DNA of 21,891 bases from Macondimonas sp035325645 (GCA_035325645.1 DAOKZK010000039.1:1-21891), one strand, 5' to 3'; numbered from the stretch's first letter, positions 6,781 through 15,633 are shown. Made by a program: numbers and translations. Notes: generated from the sequence alone by a model not told the origin.

Positions 6781-7907
6781 GGTGCAAGCATCTTCTTGTG
6801 GGTCTGAATCGACATGAGCATACCGAAGCCCGCCAGCAGGGTCACCATCGAGGTCCCACCATAGCTGATCAGCGGCAGCGGCACCCCGACCACGGGCAGG
6901 ATGCCGCTGACCATGCCGGTGTTGACGAGCACATAGAACAAAAACGTGAAGCTCAAGCTGGCGGCGAGCAATCGCTCGAAGCCGTTCTGGCCGTTGCCGG
7001 CGATCTGCAAACCGCGCACCGTGACGGCGAAATAGATGCCCAAGAGCAGCAGCAGGCCGATGAGCCCGAATTCCTCGCCATACACGGCGAAAATGAAGTC
7101 CGTGGTGCCTTCGGGCAGGAATTGCAGATGCGCCTGGCTGCCATTGAGCCAGCCCTTGCCGAACAGTCCGCCCGAACCCAGTGCAATCTTGGACTGAATG
7201 ATGTGATAGCCGGTGCCCAAGGGATCTGCTTCCGGATTGAACAGCGTCAACACGCGCTGACGCTGATAGTCATGCATCAAGGTCCAGACCAGCGGCAGAG
7301 CCGCTCCGAGTGCTGCCGCCAGAGCGATGATCCAGCGCCAGCCGAGTCCGCCCAGGAACAGCACCGCCACACCCGCCGTCATCACCAGCACGGCCGTGCC
7401 CAAGTCCGGCTGCTCGGCGATCAGGAGCACCGGGCCGCCGATCAACACCAGCACGATGGGGACGTCCCAGCCCTGTGGCGGAATGCCGCGATCCTGAAGG
7501 TAGCGGGCGATCATGAGCGGCATGGCGAGCTTCATCAGTTCGGACGGCTGAAAGCGGATCACGCCCAGATCCAGCCAGCGCTGCGCACCCTTGCCGATGT
7601 CCCCCAGCAGCATGACCAGGATCAGCAACACCAGCCCGGCCCCATAGAGAACGGGCGCCAGCCGGTACAACCAGTCGCTCGGAACCTGCGCCACGGCAAA
7701 CATGACCGCAAAGGCCAGACCCAGGCGGATGAGCTGACGCACCAGCAGGTCCATGTCGGCGCCGCCCGCGCTGTAAAGAATCATGAGGCCCACGCCGGAC
7801 AGGGCGCTCAGCAACACCACGAGCGGCAGATCCACGTGCAGCCAGGTCGGCCAGTCGCGCAGCGGCGTGCGCAGGCCGCCACCCGCTTCGTAGAGGGTCC
7901 GGTTCAT
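6777..7907 (-). CDS. rodA: Peptidoglycan glycosyltransferase RodA
   Basis: SEDS-family polymerase that extends glycan strands from lipid II at the inner membrane, working with PBP2 and the MreBCD scaffold. The 376-residue protein is polytopic, with about ten hydrophobic helices. SEDS motifs are clear: FQPSELMKLAMPL, EQPDLGTAV, the extracellular loop QRQRVLTLFNPEADPLGTGYH, and LPEGTTDFIFAVYGEE, which contains the aspartate matching E. coli RodA D262. The C-terminus carries GVPLPLISYGGTSM. The ATG at 7907 is chosen because it overlaps the mrdA stop as ATGA (7904-7907) and gives the usual RodA length. The same frame stays open far upstream inside mrdA, but those residues have no family resemblance. 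High confidence. Confidence 0.96.
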   Translation of the reverse strand: MNRTLYEAGGGLRTPLRDWPTWLHVDLPLVVLLSALSGVGLMILYSAGGADMDLLVRQLIRLGLAFAVMFAVAQVPSDWLYRLAPVLYGAGLVLLILVMLLGDIGKGAQRWLDLGVIRFQPSELMKLAMPLMIARYLQDRGIPPQGWDVPIVLVLIGGPVLLIAEQPDLGTAVLVMTAGVAVLFLGGLGWRWIIALAAALGAALPLVWTLMHDYQRQRVLTLFNPEADPLGTGYHIIQSKIALGSGGLFGKGWLNGSQAHLQFLPEGTTDFIFAVYGEEFGLIGLLLLLGIYFAVTVRGLQIAGNGQNGFERLLAASLSFTFLFYVLVNTGMVSGILPVVGVPLPLISYGGTSMVTLLAGFGMLMSIQTHKKMLAP

Positions 7908-9784
7908 GACGATGACTCCTCGCGCAACAGATAGGCATCGAGCACCTGTCGTGCGATCGGCGCAGCGGTGCGCCCGCCGCTTCCGCCATGTTCCACCACC
8001 ACCGCAATGGCAATGGCCGGGTCGTGCTGTGGGGCAAAACCGATGAACAAGGCATGATCGCGCAGGTGGGCCGCCACGTTTTCCTCGACGTACTCCTCCT
8101 CGCTGCCGAGCCCGAACACCTGCGAGGTGCCCGTCTTGCCCGCATAGGCATAAGGCGCGCCGCGACCGCTGCCGAAGGCGGTGCCGCCCGGCGTCTGCAC
8201 GACGTCGTGCATGGCGTCGATGACGGTTTCCCACTGGGCCGGAGTGCCGAAAGGAACGGCTGCGCCCGGTACCGGTGTGAGCGGAACATACCGGCCGCTG
8301 ATCACATCCTCCCGCGCGCGCACCACGCGGGGCTGCAGCACCTCGCCGCGCCGGGCCAGGGTGGCCGCGGCCTGGGCCAGCTGCAGCGGCGTGGCGAGGT
8401 TGTAGCCTTGACCGATCGAGTTCACCAGCGTTTCTCCGATGTACCAGGGCTGTTTGCGAACCTGCTGCTTCCAAGCCTTGGAGGGCACCAGGCCGGCGCG
8501 CTCGCCAGGCAGGTCGATTCCGGTGCGGTGCCCCAACCCAAACGCGACCAGGGCGTCGTGAATCCGGTCGATCCCCAACTCCAGCGACAGCAGATAAAAA
8601 TACACATCACAGGATTCGGCGATGGCGCGGCGCAGGTCGGTCGGACCATGACCACGCCGTTTCCAGTCCCGGTAACGGCGCTCCTGATTGGGCAGCTTGA
8701 CGAAGCCCGCGCAGTACACGCCGCCACGACCCAGGGGCTGCCCGCTGGCCAGATCGGCCAACCCGAGCAGAGGCTTGACGGTCGACCCCGGCGGGTACTG
8801 ACCCAGGATGCTGCGATTGAACAGTGGCCGGCCCGGGTCCTTGCTCAGCGCCTGATAGTTCTCCGTTGAAATCCCGCCGATGAAGAGATTGGGATCGTAG
8901 GCCGGCCGGCTGACCAGTGCGAGCACCTCGCCGCTGGTCGGCGCAATGGCGACGATGGCGCCGCGCTGCCCGGCCAGTGCTGCTTCCGCGGCCTGCTGTA
9001 GACGGATATCCAGACTCAGGTAAAGGTTCTGCCCCGCCGTGGGCGCGCGGCTCTCGAGCACGCGGATGGTGCGCCCCTGTGCATTGACCTCGACTTGCTC
9101 GTAGCCGGTCACGCCGCGCAACTCGGCTTCGTAGGAGCGCTCGACGCCGTTGCGCCCGGCCTCGGTCAGGCCGGCATAGGTGCCTTCCGGGACATCCCGC
9201 AGATCCCGTTCGTCCACGGCGCCCGTATAGCCGATCACATGGCCGGTGCTGGCGCCGAAGGGGTAATGGCGCGTCAGATCGGCGCGGATGTCGACGCCGG
9301 GGAAATGAATGCGATCGATGGCCAGCCGCGCCACTTCCTCGTCGGTCAATCGGTGGCGCAGAGGAATGGCATCGAATGGCCGGCTGCGCCGTCGCTCACG
9401 CTCGAAGCGTTCGCGATCCCGCGGCGTGATCTCGACCAGCCGTGACAAGCGCTCCAGCGTCTGCGGCAGGTCGGGAACATCCTCGGGCACGATCTCCAGC
9501 CGGAACGACGGCAGGTTCTCGGCCAGCAGGATGCCGTGACGGTCGTAGATGAGCCCGCGCGGCGGCGGCAGCGGTCGCAACCGCACGCGATTGCCCTGCG
9601 AAAGGGTCGCGAAATGGGCGTGCGAATGGACCTGCAGCTCATACAGACGCAGACCCATCCCGAGCAGCAGCGCCAAAGCGACAGCGGCGGCCAGCAGGAT
9701 CCGGCTGCGGATGAGCCGTCGCTCGAGCTCCGGGTTGTGCAACCGGACCTGCGGGTTCCAGCGCAAGCGACGGCGCATGGCCAT
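7904..9784 (-). CDS. mrdA: Penicillin-binding protein 2 (elongation transpeptidase)
   Basis: Class B PBP that crosslinks peptidoglycan during lateral growth and activates RodA. The 626-residue protein (E. coli 633) has one N-terminal membrane helix at about 28-48. The pedestal domain starts at RGLIYDRHG (76-84), with its anchor motif around 170-190 (HYPFGASTGHVIGYTG). The transpeptidase domain carries the active-site STVK (S334, K337), the SCD triad in place of SxN, and KTGTS near residue 560. The start at 9784 is chosen because its ATG overlaps the mreD stop in TGATG and gives the family length; a second ATG two codons later is equally possible. A longer open frame extends back through mreD but reads as nonsense there. 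The gene sits between mreD and rodA, as in betaproteobacteria and some gammaproteobacteria. Confidence 0.95.
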   Translation of the reverse strand: MAMRRRLRWNPQVRLHNPELERRLIRSRILLAAAVALALLLGMGLRLYELQVHSHAHFATLSQGNRVRLRPLPPPRGLIYDRHGILLAENLPSFRLEIVPEDVPDLPQTLERLSRLVEITPRDRERFERERRRSRPFDAIPLRHRLTDEEVARLAIDRIHFPGVDIRADLTRHYPFGASTGHVIGYTGAVDERDLRDVPEGTYAGLTEAGRNGVERSYEAELRGVTGYEQVEVNAQGRTIRVLESRAPTAGQNLYLSLDIRLQQAAEAALAGQRGAIVAIAPTSGEVLALVSRPAYDPNLFIGGISTENYQALSKDPGRPLFNRSILGQYPPGSTVKPLLGLADLASGQPLGRGGVYCAGFVKLPNQERRYRDWKRRGHGPTDLRRAIAESCDVYFYLLSLELGIDRIHDALVAFGLGHRTGIDLPGERAGLVPSKAWKQQVRKQPWYIGETLVNSIGQGYNLATPLQLAQAAATLARRGEVLQPRVVRAREDVISGRYVPLTPVPGAAVPFGTPAQWETVIDAMHDVVQTPGGTAFGSGRGAPYAYAGKTGTSQVFGLGSEEEYVEENVAAHLRDHALFIGFAPQHDPAIAIAVVVEHGGSGGRTAAPIARQVLDAYLLREESSS

Positions 9785-10257
9785 CACCCGAGCACGAAGC
9801 GGCGCCGCACGTCCCTGAGCACCGCAAATATCCAGGGCCAGATCAGCGCGCTGGTCAGGATCCCGGGCCAGGGAAACAGGGGATCGCCGCGATTGCCCAT
9901 GCCGGCCAGCCAGTAGCTCGGGAACGCCGCCAGCGCCAGGATGGGGACGAGCGCCAGACTCTGCTGCCACACCGGAAAGGCGCGAAGTTGCAGATGGAAA
10001 CGGGCCACGACGTAGGCGGCCAGCGTCAAGCTCAGGGCCTGGACCCCCAGCACGCCGCCGCTGATCACGTCCATCAGCAGCCCCAGGCTCCAAGCCGTCG
10101 CGAGACCGACTCGCTCCGGCAACGCCATGATCCAATAGATCACGACCAGCGCCACCCAGTCAGGACGCCACGGCGCGGCCCAGGACGGCAAGGGAATGAA
10201 GGTCAACGACAGCGCCAGGAAGAAGCAGGCGCCGAGTACACCGGAGCGGGTCAGCAT
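9784..10257 (-). CDS. mreD: Rod shape-determining protein MreD
   Basis: Small integral membrane protein of the Rod complex that links MreC to the PBP2/RodA synthase. The 157-residue protein is strongly hydrophobic, with about five membrane helices. MreD-like features are the opening FFLALSLTFIPLP, the segment WRPDWVALVVIYWIMALPERVGL, and FLMDVI-like text (SLGLLMDVISGGVLGVQALSLTLAAYV in conserved position). The length matches the family (about 160 aa). Its ATG overlaps the mreC stop as TGATG (10255-10259), and its own stop overlaps the mrdA start the same way, so translation is probably coupled across all three genes. Confidence 0.92.
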   Translation of the reverse strand: MLTRSGVLGACFFLALSLTFIPLPSWAAPWRPDWVALVVIYWIMALPERVGLATAWSLGLLMDVISGGVLGVQALSLTLAAYVVARFHLQLRAFPVWQQSLALVPILALAAFPSYWLAGMGNRGDPLFPWPGILTSALIWPWIFAVLRDVRRRFVLG

Positions 10258-11123
10258 CAGGGAGACTCATCCTCGCGCTGCACGGACTGGGGCGGCGGGC
10301 TGTCCAGCGGCGGGTGGTCCCAGATCAGCAGCACCTCGCGACTGCGGTCCACCTGTGCCGTCACTTCCGCGCGCACTTGGGCGAACCGGCCTTGTCCCTG
10401 GCGGTCGATCGTGCGCACGGTGGCGACCGGATAGCCGCGGGGAAAGCGGCCGCCCAGTCCCGAGGTGATCAGCAGGTCACCCTCGCGGATGTCGGCATTG
10501 CGGGGCAGATAAGGCAACGTCAGCCAGCGGCTCTCGCCCGTGCCCTGTGCCACCGTGCGCAGGCCGTTGCGGTTGACCTCCACCGGCAGCGAGTGATCCG
10601 CATCGGTGATGAGCAGGGCCACCGACGTATTGAGGTTGACCTGGGTGACCTGGCCCATCACCCCTCGGGCGTCGATGATGGGCTGGCCGACGTGGACCTG
10701 ATGCAGCAAGCCCCGATTGATGGTGATGCGCTGGCGATAGGGATCGAGGTCCATGGCCAGGATCTCGGCGATGGACAGGCGATCGTCGAGCCGGCTGGAG
10801 GACTGCAGCAATTCGCGCAGACGGGCATTCTCGGCCTGCAGCACCGCGAGCTTCTGGATCTGCGCCTCGAGCAGCACCTGCCGGGTGCGCAGGCTTTCGT
10901 TTTCGGCCAGGATGCTGCGGCGGGTGCGCAGGCTTTCGGTGAGTTCACGCCCGATCCGCATGGGCATGTCGACGGCGAGCTGAATCGGATAGGCCAAGGT
11001 ACCGATGACGAGGCGCAGGCGCATCGACTGCCCCGCGTCGTAGATCATCAGCGCAAATGCCGCGAGCACGAGCAGGACGAGGCGCAGATTGAGTGCGCGG
11101 GTCTTGAGGAACAGCGGTTTGAT
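10257..11123 (-). CDS. mreC: Rod shape-determining protein MreC (start codon uncertain, probably AUC or a disrupted 5' end)
   Basis: Bitopic inner-membrane protein whose periplasmic domain activates PBP2. Residues encoded from 11123 read IKPLFLKTRALNLRL followed by a hydrophobic helix, matching the conserved (M/I)KPLF N-terminus of gammaproteobacterial MreC. After the helix come a coiled coil (LAENESLRTRQVLLE, LAVLQAENARLREL) and the beta domains, with YRQRITINRG, VGQPIIDARGVMGQV and DIREGDLLITSGLGGRFPRGYPV. The C-terminus is short compared with E. coli (288 versus 367 aa). In this frame no ATG, GTG, TTG or CTG lies between the upstream TGA (11169-11171) and the isoleucine codon ATC at 11123-11121. 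The first ordinary start is GTG at 11069, which would delete the cytoplasmic tail and half the membrane helix. A GGGGGG tract six to seven bases before the ATC may act as ribosome-binding site. A one-base insertion in that tract is the main alternative. It lies between mreB (45-nt gap) and mreD (TGATG overlap). Confidence 0.85.
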   Translation of the reverse strand: MKPLFLKTRALNLRLVLLVLAAFALMIYDAGQSMRLRLVIGTLAYPIQLAVDMPMRIGRELTESLRTRRSILAENESLRTRQVLLEAQIQKLAVLQAENARLRELLQSSSRLDDRLSIAEILAMDLDPYRQRITINRGLLHQVHVGQPIIDARGVMGQVTQVNLNTSVALLITDADHSLPVEVNRNGLRTVAQGTGESRWLTLPYLPRNADIREGDLLITSGLGGRFPRGYPVATVRTIDRQGQGRFAQVRAEVTAQVDRSREVLLIWDHPPLDSPPPQSVQREDESP

Positions 11124-11168
11124 GGCCTCGCCCCCCGGGCAGTTTCGCGGCCGGCCGCGATGAGTCTC

Positions 11169-12218
11169 TCAATCCAGCGAGAACAGGTCGACACCGTGCT
11201 GATCCACCAGTTCCAGCACCCGCCCGCCGCCGCGCGCCACGCAGGTGAGGGGTTCATCGGCCAGCACGACAGGAATGCCCGTCTCTTCCATCAGCAGACG
11301 ATCCAGATCGCGCAGCAGGCTGCCGCCGCCGGTGAGCACGATGCCGCGTTCGGCCACATCCGAGGCCAGCTCCGGCGGCGTCTGTTCCAGCGCCGTCTTG
11401 ACCGCCCGCACGATGACGCTCAGCGGCTCCTGCAGCGACTCCAGGATTTCGTTGCTGTTCAGCGTGAAGCTGCGCGGCACGCCTTCGGACAGATGGCGGC
11501 CCTTGACCTCGATCTCGCGCACTTCCTTGGCCGGGAAGGCCGAGCCGATCTCGCGCTTGATGCGCTCGGCCGTGGTCTCGCCGATCAGGATGCCGTAGTT
11601 GCGGCGCACGTAGTTGACGATGGCGTCGTCGAACTTGTCGCCGCCGACCCGCGCCGAGGCCGCGTAGACGATGCCGTTGAGCGACATCACGGCGACCTCG
11701 GAGGTGCCGCCACCCACGTCCAGCACCATGGAACCGCGCGCCTCGTGCACCGGAATGCCCGCGCCCATGGCGGCAGCCACGGGTTCTTCGATGAGATACA
11801 CGCGCCGGGCGCCGGCGCCGGCTGCCGATTCCTTGATCGCGCGGCGCTCGACCTGGGTCGCGCCATAGGGCACGCAGATCAGCACACGGGGACTGGGACG
11901 GAAGTAGGGGGAATCGTGGACCTTGCGGATGAAGTGCTGGAGCATCTTCTCGGTGGCGGTGAAATCGGCGATCACCCCGTCCTTGAGCGGCCGGATGGCG
12001 GTGATGTGACCGGGCGTGCGCCCCACCATGGCCTTGGCCGCGGCGCCCACAGCCTCGATGGTCTTGCCCCGCCCGTTGCCGTCGTCCCGGATGGCCACGA
12101 CGGACGGCTCGTCGAGCACGATCCCCCTGCCCCGGGCATAGATCAGCGTGTTGGCGGTACCGAGGTCGATGGACAGGTCATTGGAGAAAAACCCCCGAAG
12201 CCCTTTGAATTTCAGCAT
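11169..12218 (-). CDS. mreB: Actin-like rod shape-determining protein MreB
   Basis: Filament-forming ATPase on the cytoplasmic face of the inner membrane that orients the Rod synthesis complex. The 349-residue protein is highly conserved. It starts MLKFKGLRGFFSNDLSID, with an amphipathic N-terminus as in gammaproteobacteria. Phosphate-1 is DLGTANT, phosphate-2 is VLDVGGGTSEVAV, and the adenosine region is LTGGGSLLRDLDRLL. It ends FSLD followed by TGA. It is the first gene of the minus-strand elongation operon and divergent from gatC. Its ribosome-binding site is weak: the nearest AGGA lies about 13 bases upstream of the ATG, so translation initiation may rely on other features. Very high confidence. 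Confidence 0.97.
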   Translation of the reverse strand: MLKFKGLRGFFSNDLSIDLGTANTLIYARGRGIVLDEPSVVAIRDDGNGRGKTIEAVGAAAKAMVGRTPGHITAIRPLKDGVIADFTATEKMLQHFIRKVHDSPYFRPSPRVLICVPYGATQVERRAIKESAAGAGARRVYLIEEPVAAAMGAGIPVHEARGSMVLDVGGGTSEVAVMSLNGIVYAASARVGGDKFDDAIVNYVRRNYGILIGETTAERIKREIGSAFPAKEVREIEVKGRHLSEGVPRSFTLNSNEILESLQEPLSVIVRAVKTALEQTPPELASDVAERGIVLTGGGSLLRDLDRLLMEETGIPVVLADEPLTCVARGGGRVLELVDQHGVDLFSLD

Positions 12219-12394
12219 GGAAGTATCTAGGTCCTGTGGGGAGAATGCGAGGATCGCAAGCTGTTAAACTGCAAGACTCTAGCAACGCCGCATGACCGGA
12301 GCAAGGCCAGCATCCTGCCGCGCAGGCTTGCGTGTACACTGCGGCCCATCGCGATGGCATCCAGTCTCTCGCGCCCGCCCGTTGGAGAACGCCC
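12219..12394. promoter_or_regulatory. Divergent promoter region between mreB and gatC
   Basis: This 176-bp region must hold the start signals for the mreB operon (minus) and gatCAB-hslO (plus). On the plus strand TACACT at 12335-12340 is a possible -10 element, but I see no good -35 at the right spacing. The minus strand has an AT-rich patch, TTTAAC at about 12268-12263, again without a well-spaced partner. Short dyads lie at 12246-12256 and 12314-12326. A GGAG at 12383-12386, seven to eight bases before the gatC ATG, is the gatC ribosome-binding site. Confidence 0.45.
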
Positions 12395-12682
12395 ATGTCG
12401 CTCAACATCGATACCGTCCGGGGCATCGCGCATCTGGCGCGTCTGGCCGTCAGTGAGCCCGAACTCGAAGCGCATGCGCTGACGCTGTCGCGCTGCCTCG
12501 ACCTTTTGGCCGAGATCAACGCCGCGGACACCACGGGTGTCGCCGAAATGGCGCATCCCCTGGATCTCGCCCAGAGGCTGCGGCCCGACGAGGTCACCGA
12601 AGCCGACGTGCGGGACGCCTGTCTGGCCCAGGCGCCCGCCGCCGAGAACGGCCTGTTCCTGGTTCCGAAGGTCATCGAATAA
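12395..12682 (+). CDS. gatC: Asp-tRNA(Asn)/Glu-tRNA(Gln) amidotransferase subunit C
   Basis: Small structural subunit that wraps around GatA and stabilises the GatCAB complex. The 95-residue protein matches the family length. Conserved features are the N-terminal IDTVRGIAHLARLAVSEPEL helix and the C-terminal LRPDEVTEADVRDACLAQAP plus GLFLVPKVIE tail. The ATG at 12395 is chosen over an in-frame ATG 63 bases upstream because it has GGAG seven bases before it and gives the typical MSLNID-type start. It heads the gatC-gatA-gatB-hslO run and is divergent from mreB, as in Pseudomonas. Confidence 0.96.
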   Translation: MSLNIDTVRGIAHLARLAVSEPELEAHALTLSRCLDLLAEINAADTTGVAEMAHPLDLAQRLRPDEVTEADVRDACLAQAPAAENGLFLVPKVIE

Positions 12683-12709
12683 CCCACGCACACCCCGCCG
12701 GGAGTTTGC

Positions 12710-14164
12710 ATGCACAGTCTGTCCGTCGCCGAAATGGCCGAGGCCCTGGCCCAAGGGCAATGCACCAGCGAAGAGCTGACCGAGGTGTTTCTGGAGCGCA
12801 TCGCCCAATTCGATGGCGAGCTCAACAGCCTCATCACCGTCGAGCCGGAGCGCGCGCTGGCGCAGGCGCGCGAGGCCGATGCGCGCCGCCGTCGCAGTGA
12901 CGCGGGGCCTTTGACCGGCGTGCCCATGATCCACAAGGACATCTTCCTCACGGCCGGCCAGCGCACCACCTGCGGCTCGCGCATGCTGGGCCACTTCGTG
13001 CCGCCCTTCGACGCCACCATCGTTGCGCGCTGCGCCGCCGCCGGCCTCGTCACCTTGGGCAAGGCCAACATGGACGAGTTCGCCATGGGCTCCTCCAACG
13101 AGACCAGTTATTTCGGCCCGGTGCGCAATCCCTGGGACCCGGCGCGAGTGCCGGGCGGTTCCTCCGGGGGCTCGGCCGCCGCGGTGGCCGCGCGTCTGGC
13201 GCCGCTCGCCACCGGCTCGGACACCGGCGGCTCGATCCGTCAGCCGGCCGCGCTGTGCGGCATCACCGGCCTCAAGCCCACCTACGGCCGGGTGTCGCGC
13301 TACGGCATGATCGCCTTTGCCTCCAGCCTCGATCAGGCCGGCGTGTTCGGGCGCGACGCGCAGGACTGCGCCTTGCTGCTCGAAGCGATGGCCGGCTTCG
13401 ATCCGCGCGATTCCACCAGCGTGGATCTGCCCGTGCCGCACTATGCCGGCAGCCTGAACAACCCGCTCACCGGCCTGCGCATCGGTATCCCGGCCGAGTT
13501 CTTCGGTGCGGGCCTCGAGCCGGCCGTGGGGCAGGCCGTCGAGGCGGCGCTCGAGGTGTTCGAGACGCTCGGCGCGACCCTGCATCCCGTGCATCTGCCG
13601 AACCTCGGGCTCTCGGTGCCGACCTACTACACGCTGGCACCAGCCGAGGCCTCTTCCAACCTCTCGCGCTTCGACGGGGTACGCTACGGCCATCGCTGCG
13701 AGAACCCGGCCAACCTCGAGGATCTCTACAAGCGCAGCCGCGGCGAGGGCTTCGGCGACGAGGTCAAGCGCCGCATCATGATCGGCACCTACGTCCTCTC
13801 GGCCGGCTACTACGACGCCTACTACCTCAAGGCCCAGCGCTGCCGGCGCCTGATCACCGAGGATTTCCGCCGCGTGTTCGAGACCGTCGACGTGCTGGCC
13901 GGACCCACCGCGCCCGAGGTGGCCTTCCGGCTGGGCGAGAAGACGGACGATCCGGTCAAGATGTATCTGTCGGACATCAACACCATCGCGGTGAACCTCG
14001 CCGGCCTGCCGGGACTGTCGCTGCCGGCCGGCTTCGTCGAGAACCTGCCGGTGGGTCTGCAGCTCATCGGGCCGCACTTCGAGGAAGGCCGGTTGCTCAA
14101 CATGGCGCATCAGTTCCAGCGGGAAACCGACTGGCACCGTCGCCATCCGACCGCTTTCGCCTGA
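12710..14164 (+). CDS. gatA: Asp-tRNA(Asn)/Glu-tRNA(Gln) amidotransferase subunit A
   Basis: Glutaminase subunit that releases ammonia from glutamine and channels it to GatB to amidate mischarged tRNA. The 484-residue protein has the amidase-signature Ser-cisSer-Lys triad: K76 in IHKDIF, S151 in GGSSGGSAAAV, and S175 in TGSDTGGSIRQPA. These align with K79, S154 and S178 of S. aureus GatA. The motif GITGLKPTYGRVSRYG and the C-terminal LPAGFVENLPVGLQLIGPHFEE also fit. GGGAG lies just upstream of the ATG. It begins 27 bases after gatC and ends 31 bases before gatB. Presence of the complex suggests indirect synthesis of Gln-tRNA(Gln) and/or Asn-tRNA(Asn). Confidence 0.97.
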   Translation: MHSLSVAEMAEALAQGQCTSEELTEVFLERIAQFDGELNSLITVEPERALAQAREADARRRRSDAGPLTGVPMIHKDIFLTAGQRTTCGSRMLGHFVPPFDATIVARCAAAGLVTLGKANMDEFAMGSSNETSYFGPVRNPWDPARVPGGSSGGSAAAVAARLAPLATGSDTGGSIRQPAALCGITGLKPTYGRVSRYGMIAFASSLDQAGVFGRDAQDCALLLEAMAGFDPRDSTSVDLPVPHYAGSLNNPLTGLRIGIPAEFFGAGLEPAVGQAVEAALEVFETLGATLHPVHLPNLGLSVPTYYTLAPAEASSNLSRFDGVRYGHRCENPANLEDLYKRSRGEGFGDEVKRRIMIGTYVLSAGYYDAYYLKAQRCRRLITEDFRRVFETVDVLAGPTAPEVAFRLGEKTDDPVKMYLSDINTIAVNLAGLPGLSLPAGFVENLPVGLQLIGPHFEEGRLLNMAHQFQRETDWHRRHPTAFA

Positions 14165-14195
14165 CATCGGCCCGCACCCTTCGAGGACACCTGCA

Positions 14196-15632
14196 ATGGA
14201 ATGGGAAGTCGTGATCGGGCTGGAAATCCACGCCCAGCTCGCCACCCGCAGCAAGATCTTTTCCGGCGCCGCCACGCGCTACGGCGCCGCGCCCAACACC
14301 CAGGCCAGCGTCATCGACCTGGGCTATCCCGGCACGCTGCCCGTGCTCAACGAGGCGGCGGTGCGCATGGCGGTGAAATTCGGCCTCGCGGTGCAGGCCC
14401 ACATCGCCCCGCGCTCGGTGTTCGCACGCAAGAATTACTTCTACCCCGACCTGCCCAAGGGCTATCAGATCAGCCAGTTCGAGCTGCCGGTGGTGAGTCA
14501 GGGACACCTCGACATCGATCTGGACAACGGCGAACGCAAGCGCATCGGCATCACCCGCGCCCATCTGGAAGAAGACGCCGGCAAGAGCCTGCACGAGGAT
14601 TTCCATGGTCTCTCGGGCATCGATCTCAACCGCGCCGGCACCCCGCTGCTCGAGATCGTCTCCGAACCCGACCTGCGCTCGGCCAAGGAAGCCGTGGCCT
14701 ACATGAAGAAGCTGCACGCCCTGGTGCGCTATCTGGAGATCTGCGACGGCAACATGCAGGAAGGCTCGTTCCGCTGCGACGCCAACGTCTCGGTGCGCCG
14801 GCGCGGCGCGGCGCGCCTGGGCACGCGCTGCGAGATCAAGAATCTCAATTCCTTCCGCTTCGTGGAACGGGCCATCAATCACGAGGTGGAGCGCCAGATC
14901 GAGCTGATCGAAAGCGGTGGCACAGTGGTGCAGGAAACCCGCCTGTACGACTCGGTCAAGGACCAGACCCGCTCCATGCGCAGCAAGGAGGAAGCCAACG
15001 ATTACCGCTACTTCCCCGATCCGGACCTGTTGCCGCTGGTGATCGAGCCGGCCTTCGTCGATGCCGTGCGCGCCACCCTGCCCGAGCTGCCGGATGCCAA
15101 GCGCGCCCGCTTCGTCACCGACTACGGCCTGCCCGAGTACGACGCCGGCGTGCTCACCAGCGCGCGCGAACTGGCCGATTACTACGAAGCCGTGGTGGCG
15201 CTGGCCCCAAGCGACGCCAAGCTCGCCGCCAACTGGGTCATGGGCGAACTGGCCGCGCGGCTCAACGAGGCGAACCTCGACATCACGCAGAGCCGGGTCG
15301 GCGCCGCGCAACTGGCCGGGTTGCTGGTGCGCATCAGCGACGAGACCATCTCGGGCAAGATCGCCAAACAGGTGTTCGAGGTGCTCTGGAGCGAGGGCGG
15401 CGACGCCGACGCCGTCATCGACCGGCTCGGGCTGCGGCAGATCACCGACAGCGGCGCGCTGGAAGCCATCATCGACCAGATCATCGCCGACAACCCGGCC
15501 CAGCGCGACCAGTACCGCGCGGGCAAGGACAAGCTGTTCGGCTTCTTCGTCGGTCAGGCGATGAAAGCCACGGGCGGCAAGGCCAACCCCGCCCAGCTCA
15601 ACGACCTGCTGCGCCGCAAGCTGGACGGCTGA
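14196..15632 (+). CDS. gatB: Asp-tRNA(Asn)/Glu-tRNA(Gln) amidotransferase subunit B
   Basis: Subunit that binds the mischarged tRNA, activates its carboxylate with ATP, and adds the ammonia from GatA. The 478-residue length is normal. The catalytic cradle domain starts VVIGLEIHAQL and carries the PDLPKGYQISQFELP, RAHLEEDAGKS and GIDLNRAGTPLLEIVSEPD motifs. The helical and YqeY-like tail domains occupy roughly the last 190 residues. A GAGGA ribosome-binding site lies about 10 bases before the ATG. hslO follows after a single base (TGA C ATG), so the two are probably coupled. Confidence 0.97.
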   Translation: MEWEVVIGLEIHAQLATRSKIFSGAATRYGAAPNTQASVIDLGYPGTLPVLNEAAVRMAVKFGLAVQAHIAPRSVFARKNYFYPDLPKGYQISQFELPVVSQGHLDIDLDNGERKRIGITRAHLEEDAGKSLHEDFHGLSGIDLNRAGTPLLEIVSEPDLRSAKEAVAYMKKLHALVRYLEICDGNMQEGSFRCDANVSVRRRGAARLGTRCEIKNLNSFRFVERAINHEVERQIELIESGGTVVQETRLYDSVKDQTRSMRSKEEANDYRYFPDPDLLPLVIEPAFVDAVRATLPELPDAKRARFVTDYGLPEYDAGVLTSARELADYYEAVVALAPSDAKLAANWVMGELAARLNEANLDITQSRVGAAQLAGLLVRISDETISGKIAKQVFEVLWSEGGDADAVIDRLGLRQITDSGALEAIIDQIIADNPAQRDQYRAGKDKLFGFFVGQAMKATGGKANPAQLNDLLRRKLDG

Positions 15633-15633
15633 C

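Noticed and set aside
7908..8474. Upstream extension of the rodA frame into mrdA
   Set aside because: The residues are low-complexity and overlap the well-conserved PBP2 C-terminus; the ATG at 7907 gives the normal RodA length.
10314..12230. A 638-codon + strand frame opposite mreB and mreC
   Set aside because: Antisense shadow; mreB and mreC are unambiguous on the minus strand.
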